Source of the DNA: Oscillatoriales cyanobacterium
GTDB taxonomy: Bacteria > Cyanobacteriota > Cyanobacteriia > Cyanobacteriales > Microcoleaceae
Assembly: GCA_004293365.1 (NCBI GenBank)
Contig: RDYN01000012.1
Span: 1-64,000, forward strand
DNA: 64,000 nt
Direction: 5' to 3'
Below, in pieces: positions 42,750 through 49,080 of the stretch (positions within the stretch are counted from its first letter, which is position 1; each line of letters begins with the position of its first letter). A program made the position numbers and the translations under genes. Below the pieces are notes generated by a model. It ran no database searches, was not told where the DNA came from, and worked only from the letters and a program-made list of their open reading frames with translations.

Positions 42750-43592
42750 ATGAAAAGAATTGCGATCGCCCAAAACACCCTAAAAATTCTCGAAGATGGT
42801 TGCTACTTGTCCCCGGAAGGGAAGCAGGTTAAGATAGATCGCCAATTAGCATCATGTATTGCGGGGACGGCATACTACGAACCCGATGCCCTGTCAGCGA
42901 TTCAGGAAAACGTTCTCTCAGGTACTCCCCAATTCTCGAACACCGAATTTATGGTGAGGAATGAGACAACGCTCATGGGGGCCGAGCGTATAGGGCGATC
43001 GCACAAATTTGAAAAAATTGGAGTCCTAAATTTCGCTTCTGCTAAAAATCCGGGTGGTGGATTCATCAAAGGCGCCCAAGCACAAGAAGAGAGCTTAGCA
43101 CGCAGTTCTGCACTGTACAAAAGCCTTTTAAAATGTCCCAAATACTACGAGTACCACCGCTCTCATAAATCGCTGCTTTACTCAGATAGACTGATCTACT
43201 CTCCCGGCTGTTCAGTATTCCGCAAAGATGATGGAACTTTGCTTGAGGAACCTTATCTTGTTGATTTCATCACGAGTTGTGCTCCGAATGCTGGTCAGAT
43301 TTTGAGACAAGAGTCAGAAAGTACGGGAAAAATCCGCGAAACTCTGTACGGACGCGGTGCAAAATTGTTAGCTTTAGCTGTTAACAAAAATTGCGACGCG
43401 CTAGTTTTAGGTGCTTGGGGATGTGGTGTATTTAGAAACGATCCATCTATGGTAGCTCAGATGTTTGCAGACTTTTTATTGCCAAACAGTCAATTTTGGG
43501 GCCGATTCAAAAGCGTACTATTTTCTGTACTCGACTCTAGCGACGAAGGAAAGATATTTGCAGAATTTGACAGTCGATTTTCCTCAAATTAA
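42750..43592 (+). CDS. TIGR02452-type microbial PARG-like macrodomain protein
   Basis: A 280-aa protein in the bacterial poly(ADP-ribose) glycohydrolase-like macrodomain group. The PARG signature is complete: NFASAKNPGGGFIKGAQAQE then E (GGG-x6-8-QEE). Other family strings are ESLARSSALYKSLL, YSPGCSVFRKDDG, VDFITSCAPNAG and LVLGAWGCGVFRNDP. Such enzymes remove ADP-ribose from proteins or nucleic acids. It is encoded inside a tRNA array between tRNA-Thr and tRNA-Gly on the transcribed strand, 95 bp after tRNA-Thr. Reversal of toxin- or host-made ADP-ribosylation of RNA or translation proteins is an inference from place only. Confidence 0.88.
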   Translation: MKRIAIAQNTLKILEDGCYLSPEGKQVKIDRQLASCIAGTAYYEPDALSAIQENVLSGTPQFSNTEFMVRNETTLMGAERIGRSHKFEKIGVLNFASAKNPGGGFIKGAQAQEESLARSSALYKSLLKCPKYYEYHRSHKSLLYSDRLIYSPGCSVFRKDDGTLLEEPYLVDFITSCAPNAGQILRQESESTGKIRETLYGRGAKLLALAVNKNCDALVLGAWGCGVFRNDPSMVAQMFADFLLPNSQFWGRFKSVLFSVLDSSDEGKIFAEFDSRFSSN

Positions 43593-43649
43593 TGAAGATT
43601 TTTAATGAGGAGGAGCCGTCTATAAAAGCAGTTTTACATTTTCGATCGC

Positions 43650-43719
43650 GCGGATATGGTGTAACGGTAGCATTCGAGTCTTCCAAACTCTAGGCACGAG
43701 TTCGAGCCTCGTTATCCGC
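43650..43719 (+). tRNA. tRNA-Gly (TCC)
   Basis: Acceptor GCGGATA/TATCCGC, D-stem GTGT/GCAT-like, anticodon stem CGAGT/ACTCT with loop CTTCCAA, T-arm ACGAG-TTCGAGC-CTCGT. Canonical glycine features. Confidence 0.88.
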
Positions 43720-43733
43720 TTGGCTAATTAAAC

Positions 43734-43765
43734 TGTTGACAGTTGACAGTTGACAGTTGACAGGT
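43734..43765. repeat. GTTGACA heptamer tandem repeat
   Basis: Four copies of GTTGACA in a row between the two glycine tRNAs. Confidence 0.85.
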
Positions 43766-43820
43766 TTTATAACTGTTGACAATTGACTGTTGCGTGTAAG
43801 CTAAAATATCAAATTTGTTT

Positions 43821-43891
43821 GCGGGTGTGATGTAAAGGTTAGCATCTGAGTATGCCATTCTCAGCGCATGGGTTCGAGTCCCATCATCCGC
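43821..43891 (+). tRNA. tRNA-Gly (GCC)
   Basis: Acceptor GCGGGTG/CATCCGC, anticodon region CTGAG..CTCAG with loop ATGCCAT (the closing pair is T-T), T-arm CATGG-TTCGAGT-CCCAT. Mostly canonical. Confidence 0.82.
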
Positions 43892-43897
43892 TTTTGT

Positions 43898-43943
43898 AGT
43901 CCTGTACAAGCAAGGGCGGGGTAATCTCCTGCCAGGACTACCA
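43898..43943 (+). ncRNA. tRNA minihelix-like remnant with encoded CCA
   Basis: AGTCCTG (43898-43904) pairs perfectly with CAGGACT (43933-43939), followed by ACCA. Between them, GGCGGG and CCTGCC enclose a 7-nt loop like a T-arm. D- and anticodon arms are missing. It is either a deletion product or a genuine minihelix RNA. Confidence 0.5.
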
Positions 43944-43949
43944 ATTTAG

Positions 43950-44021
43950 GGGAGTGTAGCTCAATGGATAGAGTACCGCGCTTCGGACGCGGAGGTTGTG
44001 GGTTCGAGTCCTACCACTCTC
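43950..44021 (+). tRNA. tRNA-Arg (TCG)
   Basis: Acceptor GGGAGTG/CACTCTC, D-arm GCTC...GAGT, anticodon stem CCGCG/CGCGG with loop CTTCGGA, T-arm GTGGG-TTCGAGT-CCTAC. Canonical; 6 bp after the minihelix CCA. Confidence 0.88.
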
Positions 44022-44084
44022 GTTGTTTTTGATTTAATTTAAGGAGGTTGATTCCATTGAATGGTTAATTTTTTATATTGCAAA

Positions 44085-44190
44085 ACTTACGTATTGGAGC
44101 AAAGAAACCGGGTTTTTTACCTAATCTGTTGGCTTCGAGGGAAGATTTTTGGAAAAAAACCCGGTTTCTGACTGCTGGTGCGTAAGTTTT
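44085..44190. repeat. foldback element, copy 3
   Basis: ACTTACG and CGTAAGT ends with inner GAAACCGGGTTTTTT / AAAAAAACCCGGTTTC arms. Same family as 41419 and 42292. It immediately precedes the rRNA-like RNA at 44228. Confidence 0.85.
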
Positions 44191-44227
44191 ATATTAAACG
44201 CGATCGCACTTTTGCGTGTCCCAATCT

Positions 44228-44405
44228 TTGGAGCCTACATACTTTAGTACGAGAGGAAAGGTAACGCTGTCAAAAACGGCGGGCGTTTGCGAACGGGGAG
44301 TGCAATGAACCCGATAGGTAGGCTTAGAAGTAGCCATCCTTTAAAGAGTGTGTAGTAACTCATCGGCGGAGTCCCTCTAGTAACTGAGAAAACGCAATGC
44401 TCCGA
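44228..44405 (+). ncRNA. composite RNA with 23S sarcin-ricin loop and GTPase-associated-centre mimics
   Basis: A 178-nt unit closed by TTGGAGC (44228-44234) pairing with GCTCCGA (44399-44405). Part 1: hairpin ACTTT-AGTACGAGAGGA-AAGGT (44241-44262), whose 12-nt loop is the invariant sarcin-ricin sequence of 23S rRNA. Part 2 (44311-44366): a close copy of the 58-nt L11/thiostrepton region, with GGCTTAGAAGTAGCC, CTTTAAAGAG and GTGTAGTAACTC; the equivalents of A1067 and A1095 are kept and the closing stem is CCGAT/ATCGG. Stem sequences differ from rRNA but still pair. The order is reversed compared with 23S rRNA, so it is not a simple rRNA fragment. Function unknown; a decoy for ribotoxins or factor binding is inferred. 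Confidence 0.7.
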
Positions 44406-44455
44406 TAACTCGCACGCAAAGTGCGATCGCACTATTTCACCTGAATTTATTTGGT

Positions 44456-44580
44456 TCGTAGTGGGGACTTTAGTCCTCGGAATTTGCGGGATCAATCCCT
44501 CACTACAAACTGTAAAGTTGGTTCGTAGTGCGGACTTTAGTTCTCTGAATTTGCGGAATAATCCCTCACTACAAACCATC
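44456..44580. repeat. GAGGACT-type palindromic repeats
   Basis: Two copies of the dispersed TTCGTAGTG(G/C)GGACTTTAGT repeat, each ending in a CCTCACTACAAACC inverted half. They lie between the rRNA-like RNA and the RNA-ligase gene. Confidence 0.8.
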
Positions 44581-44623
44581 TCAATTTCACCTAGAAATTA
44601 ACTGAAAAATCAAGGAGTTTCCC

Positions 44624-45910
44624 ATGCCTGTAATTGCTATGGAAGTCAAAACCGCACAAAATCATCCGAATGCTGATGCGCTGCGTGTCTATAGTTTTGC
44701 AGCTCCGGCGTGGGAATCCGTGCAAATAGTTGCCAACTCAGAAAATATTTACGATGTTGGCGATATTGTTGCCGTAGCTCTAACTGATTCCGTGCTGAAA
44801 GATGGCACCAAAATTCTACCTGTAAAACTGCGAGGCGTTTATTCTTTTGGCATGGCTCTCGCTAAGGTTGAGGAACCAATCGGCACTGATTTGTCGGCTA
44901 TTTATTGTCAGGAAACTGTGGCTCGATCGGCCGTAATTCAAACATGGCCGAGCATCGAATTGCTGTACAATCTCCGCCGCAGTTTAGAATTGCTTGGGGA
45001 AGCTCCGAAGATAACTTATCGAGCTAAAATTAAACTCGACGGTACTAATGGCGGGATTCAAATCTTTACAGACGGTCAAGTTGCTGTCCAAAGCCGATCG
45101 CAAATAATCTCCCCAGAAAACGACAATCTCGGCTTTGCTAATTGGGTAAATCAAAACATCAGTTTTTTCGCTAATTTGGCAAGTTCCGAACACGTTACTA
45201 TTTTTGGGGAATGGTGCGGTAAAGGCATTCAAAAACGCACGGCTGTATCTGAGGTCGATCGCAAAATCTTCGCAGTTTTTGCAGTGCAATTCGGCGGCAT
45301 AGATGGAAAAGTTGCAAAACTGGAAATTCGCCCCGACAAAATCACCGAGTTTTTGCCAAAAAATCCCGATATTTTCGTCTTGCCTTTTTATGGAGAACCG
45401 TTTGTTTTGGATTTTGGCGATCGCGAGCAACTAGCATCAGTTGTTGATACCATCAATCAAGCGGTTGATACTGTAGAAAAAGTCGATCCTTGGGTGAAAG
45501 AAACTTTTGGCATCGAAGGAATTGGCGAAGGATTGGTTTTGTTTCCCGAAAGCGGCGAACTTGCAGAAAGGCTGTCCTATGCGGAACTGTTGTTCAAAGC
45601 TAAAGGTGAAAAACACCAAGCAGTGAAAACAAAACTACCAGTGCAAATTGACCCGGAAGTTGCTCAAAGTATTGACGATTTTGTGAATCTTTTTGTAACG
45701 CCAGCTCGTTTGGAACAAGGAGTGACAGCAGTTAGGTGCGAGGGGTTTGAAATGGCAAAAATCGGAACTTTTTTGCAATGGTTTGTGGCTGACGTACAAA
45801 AAGAAAGTGTTGCCGAATTAGAGGCGGCTCAACTTTCTTGGAAAGAGGTCAACAAAGCTGTGATGAATTCTGCTAAGAAATGGTATCAGGAAAAAGCTAA
45901 ATCTTTGTAG
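44624..45910 (+). CDS. Rnl5/DraRnl-like RNA ligase with N-terminal tRNA-binding OB domain
   Basis: A 428-aa ATP-dependent RNA ligase (TIGR02306/DRB0094-like). Residues 1-85 match an EMAPII/PheT-type tRNA-binding OB fold: MEVKTAQNHPNADALRVYSF, IVANSENIY, GDIVAVAL, LRGVYSFGMALA. The nucleotidyltransferase domain follows: motif I KLDGTNG with the adenylated Lys137, motif III VTIFGEWCGKGIQ, motif IV EGLVLFPE and motif V FKAKGEKH. Members of this family seal nicked RNA held by a template or structure. A good AAGGAG site precedes the ATG. Its location between tRNA-Arg genes, next to the rRNA-like RNA, suggests repair of cleaved tRNA or rRNA-like RNA; that is inference. Confidence 0.85.
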   Translation: MPVIAMEVKTAQNHPNADALRVYSFAAPAWESVQIVANSENIYDVGDIVAVALTDSVLKDGTKILPVKLRGVYSFGMALAKVEEPIGTDLSAIYCQETVARSAVIQTWPSIELLYNLRRSLELLGEAPKITYRAKIKLDGTNGGIQIFTDGQVAVQSRSQIISPENDNLGFANWVNQNISFFANLASSEHVTIFGEWCGKGIQKRTAVSEVDRKIFAVFAVQFGGIDGKVAKLEIRPDKITEFLPKNPDIFVLPFYGEPFVLDFGDREQLASVVDTINQAVDTVEKVDPWVKETFGIEGIGEGLVLFPESGELAERLSYAELLFKAKGEKHQAVKTKLPVQIDPEVAQSIDDFVNLFVTPARLEQGVTAVRCEGFEMAKIGTFLQWFVADVQKESVAELEAAQLSWKEVNKAVMNSAKKWYQEKAKSL

Positions 45911-45984
45911 ATACAGCAGATTTCATGTTTGTAGGAACGCGGCATTACCTTTCGTAGGGTCAACTTAATCAAATGCTATACGGA

Positions 45985-46265
45985 TATCGTTTGTGAGTCC
46001 GACAGACCGACAGGGAATCAATTCCCTGTCTCATAGCAAAAGTCCTCTCAAAGAGGACTGAAATCGAGAGCATTTTTAGTTACTTTGTTTGACAAGTATC
46101 CTACTTTCAATAATTGTACCTTACAGTCGGTTTTAACCGACTTTCGCTATGAGGCAGGGGTTTGAACCCCTGCCGGACTGTGGGTTTGACCTTAAATTGA
46201 CACAACGAAATGCAATGCCGTGTTCCTACAAACCCGGTTTCTGATACTCGTGCGTAAGTCCTATT
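45985..46265. repeat. nested hairpin repeats
   Basis: GACAGGGAATCAATTCCCTG, GTCCTCTCAAAGAGGAC, CAGTCGGTTTTAACCGACT and GGCAGGGGTTTGAACCCCTG hairpins in tandem, plus the right half of a foldback element (AAACCCGGTTTCTG...GTGCGTAAGT, 46229-46258). It fills the gap between the RNA ligase gene and the next tRNA. A second block of the same family is at 46710-46846. Confidence 0.85.
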
Positions 46266-46277
46266 AACAAAGAATTC

Positions 46278-46350
46278 GGGAGCGTAACTCAACTGGAAAG
46301 AGTGTCGAGCTTCTACCTCGAATGTTGTGGGTTCGAGTCCTACCGCTCCT
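46278..46350 (+). tRNA. tRNA-Arg (TCT)
   Basis: Acceptor GGGAGCG/CGCTCCT, D-arm ACTC...GAGT, anticodon stem TCGAG/CTCGA with loop CTTCTAC, T-arm GTGGG-TTCGAGT-CCTAC. Canonical body. Confidence 0.87.
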
Positions 46351-46357
46351 GTTAAAT

Positions 46358-46434
46358 GGGTTCGTAGCTTAATTGGAAAAGCATCTAACTGGCTGTTAGA
46401 AAGATATCGGTTCGAGTCCGATCGCAATCCACCA
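46358..46434 (+). tRNA. tRNA-Ala-like (GGC)
   Basis: D-arm GCTTAATTGGAAAAGC, anticodon stem TCTAA/TTAGA with loop CTGGCTG, T-arm ATCGG-TTCGAGT-CCGAT, ACCA encoded. The acceptor GGGTTCG against CGCAATCC needs a bulged base and lacks the G3-U70 identity pair in normal register. Confidence 0.7.
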
Positions 46435-46439
46435 ACTTT

Positions 46440-46516
46440 GGGTCTGTAGCTTAATTGGAAAAGCGCCTAGTTCGCAACTAGGAAAATGTCGGTTCGATTC
46501 TGACCAGTATCCACCA
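46440..46516 (+). tRNA. tRNA-Ala-like (CGC)
   Basis: D-arm identical in style to the previous gene, anticodon stem CCTAG/CTAGG with loop TTCGCAA, T-loop TTCGATT, CCA encoded. The acceptor GGGTCTG/CAGTATCC is imperfect. Paralogue of 46358-46434. Confidence 0.7.
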
Positions 46517-46521
46517 AAAAA

Positions 46522-46593
46522 GGGGTCATAGCTCAATTGGTAGAGCGCTTGCCTTGCACGCAAGAGGTTAGGAGTTCGATCCTCCTTGATTCC
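46522..46593 (+). tRNA. tRNA-Ala (TGC)
   Basis: Acceptor GGGGTCA/TGATTCC containing the G3-T70 wobble that identifies alanine tRNAs, D-arm GCTC...GAGC, anticodon stem CTTGC/GCAAG with loop CTTGCAC, T-loop TTCGATC. Canonical. Confidence 0.9.
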
Positions 46594-46597
46594 ATGC

Positions 46598-46673
46598 GGT
46601 GTCTGAAGTCGAAGCGGTCGAGACGCTAGCCCGTGAAGCTAGTTATTAGCGGGTTCGAGTCCCGTCGGATACC
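46598..46673 (+). tRNA. tRNA-His (GTG)
   Basis: Encoded G-1 (46598) opposite C73, as in bacterial histidine tRNAs. Acceptor GTGTCTG/CGGATAC, anticodon stem CTAGC/GCTAG with loop CCGTGAA (C33), T-arm GCGGG-TTCGAGT-CCCGT. Confidence 0.85.
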
Positions 46674-46709
46674 CCTTGAAAGTGATGTTAATTTAGCTTA
46701 GCATTACAC

Positions 46710-46846
46710 CCACAATCCGGCAGGGGTTTAAACCCCTGCCTCATAGCGAAAGTCGTCTGAAGACGACTCATGAGTTCTTCAGTCCTCTTTCAGAGGACTT
46801 GCGCTATGAGACAGGGAATTAATTCCCTGTCGGACGGCAACGCAGC
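46710..46846. repeat. nested hairpin repeats, second block
   Basis: GGCAGGGGTTTAAACCCCTG, AGTCGTCTGAAGACGACT, AGTCCTCTTTCAGAGGACT and GACAGGGAATTAATTCCCTG in tandem; the same family as 45985-46265 in inverse order. Confidence 0.85.
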
Positions 46847-46871
46847 GCGTATTTGTTGACAACAATGCCTT

Positions 46872-46953
46872 GGAAGATGCCGCTAAATGGTTGGCAACTG
46901 GCCTCGAAAACCAGGGTACAGGCAACTGTAAAGGTTCGACTCCTTCATCTTCC
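46872..46953 (+). tRNA. tRNA-Ser (CGA)
   Basis: Class II: acceptor GGAAGAT/ATCTTCC, anticodon stem CTGGC/ACCAG with loop CTCGAAA, long variable arm, T-loop TTCGACT. Same acceptor as the gene at 47170, so the two are paralogues. Confidence 0.88.
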
Positions 46954-47053
46954 TTTTAATATCAAATCCGGTTAATTGTACCGATATATTGTAGGGACAC
47001 AGCACTGCTATGTCCTTACCAATGCGGTGATATTTTGCAGGGATTTGATCTCA

Positions 47054-47124
47054 CCACCGGAATCCGAGAAGCGAGGAACTGTGCTGATAACGCAGAGGTA
47101 GAAGGGGCAGTACCTTCCCGGTGG
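47054..47124 (+). tRNA. divergent tRNA-Ile-like (GAT)
   Basis: Acceptor CCACCGG/CCGGTGG, D-stem TCC/GGA, anticodon stem CTGTG/CGCAG with loop CTGATAA, T-stem GAAGG/CCTTC but T-loop GGCAGTA in place of TTCRANY. The stems are perfect, so the fold is maintained despite the missing T-loop signature; standard tRNA finders may miss it. Confidence 0.65.
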
Positions 47125-47169
47125 ATTTCTTATGGTTTAGCCATAGGAATCATGGATATTTTGCATCAT

Positions 47170-47254
47170 GGAAGATGCCGCTAAATGGTCAGCAACTTGT
47201 CTTGAAAACAAGGGTACAGGTAACACCTGTAAGGGTTCGATTCCTTCATCTTCC
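47170..47254 (+). tRNA. tRNA-Ser (TGA)
   Basis: Class II: acceptor GGAAGAT/ATCTTCC, anticodon stem CTTGT/ACAAG with loop CTTGAAA, long variable arm with a CAGGTAACACCTG hairpin, T-loop TTCGATT. Confidence 0.9.
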
Positions 47255-47314
47255 TTAATGAAATATTCTGGGATTTGGCAAAGAGATTTGCTATCCTATA
47301 GCAATAAAAACTTT

Positions 47315-47571
47315 GGGGAGGTCGCCTAAATGGAATGGCACCGTAAAAACTAGGTAAAGCGGCTCTCAAAAGGACGATCGCGTTTGTTGAGTAGGGTAAA
47401 AAGTTGCTTCGCGACGTTCCCTGAAACTGCAAACTGGCAGCGGGTTGCAGATGCACTGAAAGGAATTAACAGTCCGAGATGGGGGCAGTTCCCGTCTGCT
47501 TGCGGGCAGTAAGGAAGCGCGTTTCCTGAAAGTTGCTGTCGATCGATGCGGGTTCGAGTCCCCTCCTCTCC
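47315..47571 (+). tRNA. split tRNA-like gene with roughly 200-nt insert
   Basis: GGGGAGG at the 5' end pairs with CCTCTCC at 47565-47571. The 5' part has a D-arm (GCC...GGC) and the 3' part a GCGGG-TTCGAGT T-arm. About 200 nt lie between. CCGT before a possible splice site can pair with GCGG at 47360-47363, leaving a U-G pair as in group I P1, and GAAAGGAATTAACAGTCC resembles a group I P7/S region. I could not find the anticodon. A degenerate intron is possible, not shown. Confidence 0.45.
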
Positions 47572-47576
47572 ATTCA

Positions 47577-47692
47577 AGGTTCAAAAGCGAGGAATTTCAA
47601 CCCGCGCTCTAACAGTTAAAGCATACATACCCGGCAGTTAACCGACTAAAATCAATGCTTTGCGGACTTGCACGGGTTGAATTTCAGAACCT
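47577..47692 (+). ncRNA. structured RNA after the last tRNA
   Basis: Three nested stems: AGGTTC/GAACCT (47577-47582 with 47687-47692), the 9-bp TTCAACCCG/CGGGTTGAA, and AAAGCAT/ATGCTTT, with a small CGG...CCG hairpin on top. Not recognised as a tRNA or known RNA. It could be the end-processing or terminator structure of the array, or an independent RNA. It touches the 3' end of the opposite-strand gene at 47692. Confidence 0.45.
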
Positions 47693-47946
47693 CAGTTGAC
47701 GTTGAGGTTTAGATCGCGATCGCCACTGCCGATCGGGCGCAGTCTGGTCATCAACTGCTTCAGCAAGAAGCCATTGCTGTTCCACGCGGTATAAGTAGTA
47801 GCCCCTTGTCCCTTTAAGCACAAGGTTTGTCGGGCTTTGTTGTGGCAGATAGTTGCCAGCAGGCTAACGACAGCCACTAAGCCGAGTTCATCGACAAGGG
47901 CTTCGAGTTCATCTTGGGTCACAAACGCACCTCCAGGGTTGACCAT
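47692..47946 (-). CDS. small hypothetical protein at the array end
   Basis: An 84-aa protein of unknown function, starting MVNPGGAFVTQDELEALVDE with AGGA just upstream. The N-terminal half is helical (ELGLVAVVSLLATICHNKAR) and the C-terminal half is basic. It is encoded 53 bp downstream of the ribbon-helix-helix gene on the same strand, with an inverted repeat between them, so the two may be a regulator/partner pair belonging to the array-bearing element. No toxin motif seen. Confidence 0.5.
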   Translation of the reverse strand: MVNPGGAFVTQDELEALVDELGLVAVVSLLATICHNKARQTLCLKGQGATTYTAWNSNGFLLKQLMTRLRPIGSGDRDLNLNVN

Positions 47947-47964
47947 TCCTGGAATATACCATAT

Positions 47965-47983
47965 AGTACCTTTAGAGGGTACT
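47965..47983. promoter_or_regulatory. candidate operator (inverted repeat)
   Basis: AGTACC-TTTAGAG-GGTACT, a 6-bp inverted repeat just upstream of the 84-aa gene and at the end of the ribbon-helix-helix gene. Possible binding site for that protein. Confidence 0.35.
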
Positions 47984-47999
47984 TGTAGTATGCTATTAG

Positions 48000-48164
48000 T
48001 TACTTAAACTCGGGTTCGTCCACGAGGTTGTATTCCTTGACGGCCGCCATGACTAGCAGAGTGGACATAGGAACTCCTGTCTGCTGGGAGATTTTTCTCA
48101 GTTTTTCGTGCAAACTCTTGGGAACTGTGACTTTAATCACAGCAGTCTCTTCTTTGTCAGCCAT
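48000..48164 (-). CDS. ribbon-helix-helix DNA-binding protein
   Basis: A 54-aa protein reading MADKEETAVIKVTVPKSLHE then KLRKISQQTGVPMSTLLVMA, AVKEYNLVDEPEFK. This is the CopG/Arc-type ribbon-helix-helix pattern: a short DNA-contacting strand (VIKVTVP) followed by two helices with G-x-P/S turn. Such proteins control plasmid copy number, partition or toxin-antitoxin operons. It is followed by the 84-aa gene. Found by direct reading of the minus strand; too short for routine gene calls. Confidence 0.75.
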   Translation of the reverse strand: MADKEETAVIKVTVPKSLHEKLRKISQQTGVPMSTLLVMAAVKEYNLVDEPEFK

Positions 48165-48334
48165 TTCAAGCAGTCATATTTAGTTGAAACCAGCTTATCT
48201 TCTTTCGGAGTATCGATCGCGCCTTAATGCAATTGTCTGTAGGGATGCGGGCGATCGCGCACTTTAAAAGCGCTACTGCTAGGATGGTTTCAGTCTCGAT
48301 CGTTCCCAAAACTTCTTAAAAAACAATCTTAAAT

Positions 48335-48910
48335 ATGAGAAAACTAATATATTACGTGGCTTGCACCGTTGACGGGTTTATTGCTCGCGAAGATGGCTCC
48401 TTTGATTGTTTTCCGATGTCAGGAGAGCATTTCGCCGATTTGTTCGATCGCTTTCCCGAAACCATTCCGGCTCACCTTCACGAAGCGCTGGGAATTAATT
48501 TTTTAGGAAACAAGCAATTTGATGCTGTTTTGATGGGACGCAAAACCTATGAAGTCGGGCTAAATGTCGGTTTGACTAATCCTTATCCCAGCTTGAAACA
48601 GTATGTCTTTTCGCGCAGTATGCCAGCCAGCCCCGATGGGAATGTTGCACTGGTTTCGGAAAATGCTGTGGAATTGGTTCAGGAATTGAAGCAGGAAACG
48701 GGTAAAGATATCTGGCTGTGCGGTGGCGGTGAGTTAGCGGCAACGGTTGTTTCAGAGATTGACGAGATGATTGTCAAGTTGAATCCGGTAGTCATTGGGG
48801 CGGGCATTCCGATGTTTGCCAGGGCGATCGCACCGACGAATCTGGAATTGGTCGATCGCAAAATCTACAGCAACGGTTTCATGCTGCTGCACTATCGATT
48901 GCAGAAATGA
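48335..48910 (+). CDS. dihydrofolate reductase-like protein (RibD C-terminal family)
   Basis: A 191-aa cytosolic NADPH-dependent reductase-like protein. Family features are KLIYYVACTVDGFIAREDGS at the start, AVLMGRKTYEVGL, YVFSRSMPASPDGNVALVSE, WLCGGGELAATVVSEIDEM and VIGAGIPMFARAIAPTNLEL. This group is annotated as dihydrofolate reductase family or YyaP-like; the physiological substrate is unknown. Single gene 170 bp after the ribbon-helix-helix start, divergent. Confidence 0.9.
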   Translation: MRKLIYYVACTVDGFIAREDGSFDCFPMSGEHFADLFDRFPETIPAHLHEALGINFLGNKQFDAVLMGRKTYEVGLNVGLTNPYPSLKQYVFSRSMPASPDGNVALVSENAVELVQELKQETGKDIWLCGGGELAATVVSEIDEMIVKLNPVVIGAGIPMFARAIAPTNLELVDRKIYSNGFMLLHYRLQK

Positions 48911-49080
48911 GGTGTTTTGGCGATCGGAGCGAATAGCATCAATAAAAAATTTGAGTTTACCAATCATTCAACAGACAATAATTGATAGCTCAAACGCAGA
49001 TGTCAGGCAGATATACACAGATAAACGCAGATAATTTCAAGAGAGTTTGCAACTGTTGAAAGAGTTATAATATAGAAACG

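Noticed and set aside
44228-44405. Ordinary degraded 23S rRNA gene
   Set aside because: The two rRNA-like parts are in reversed order relative to 23S rRNA, only the two functional hairpins are kept, and the stem changes keep pairing.
47315-47571. tmRNA or RNase P RNA
   Set aside because: No tag-like reading frame or tmRNA 5' start, and none of the RNase P conserved core strings.
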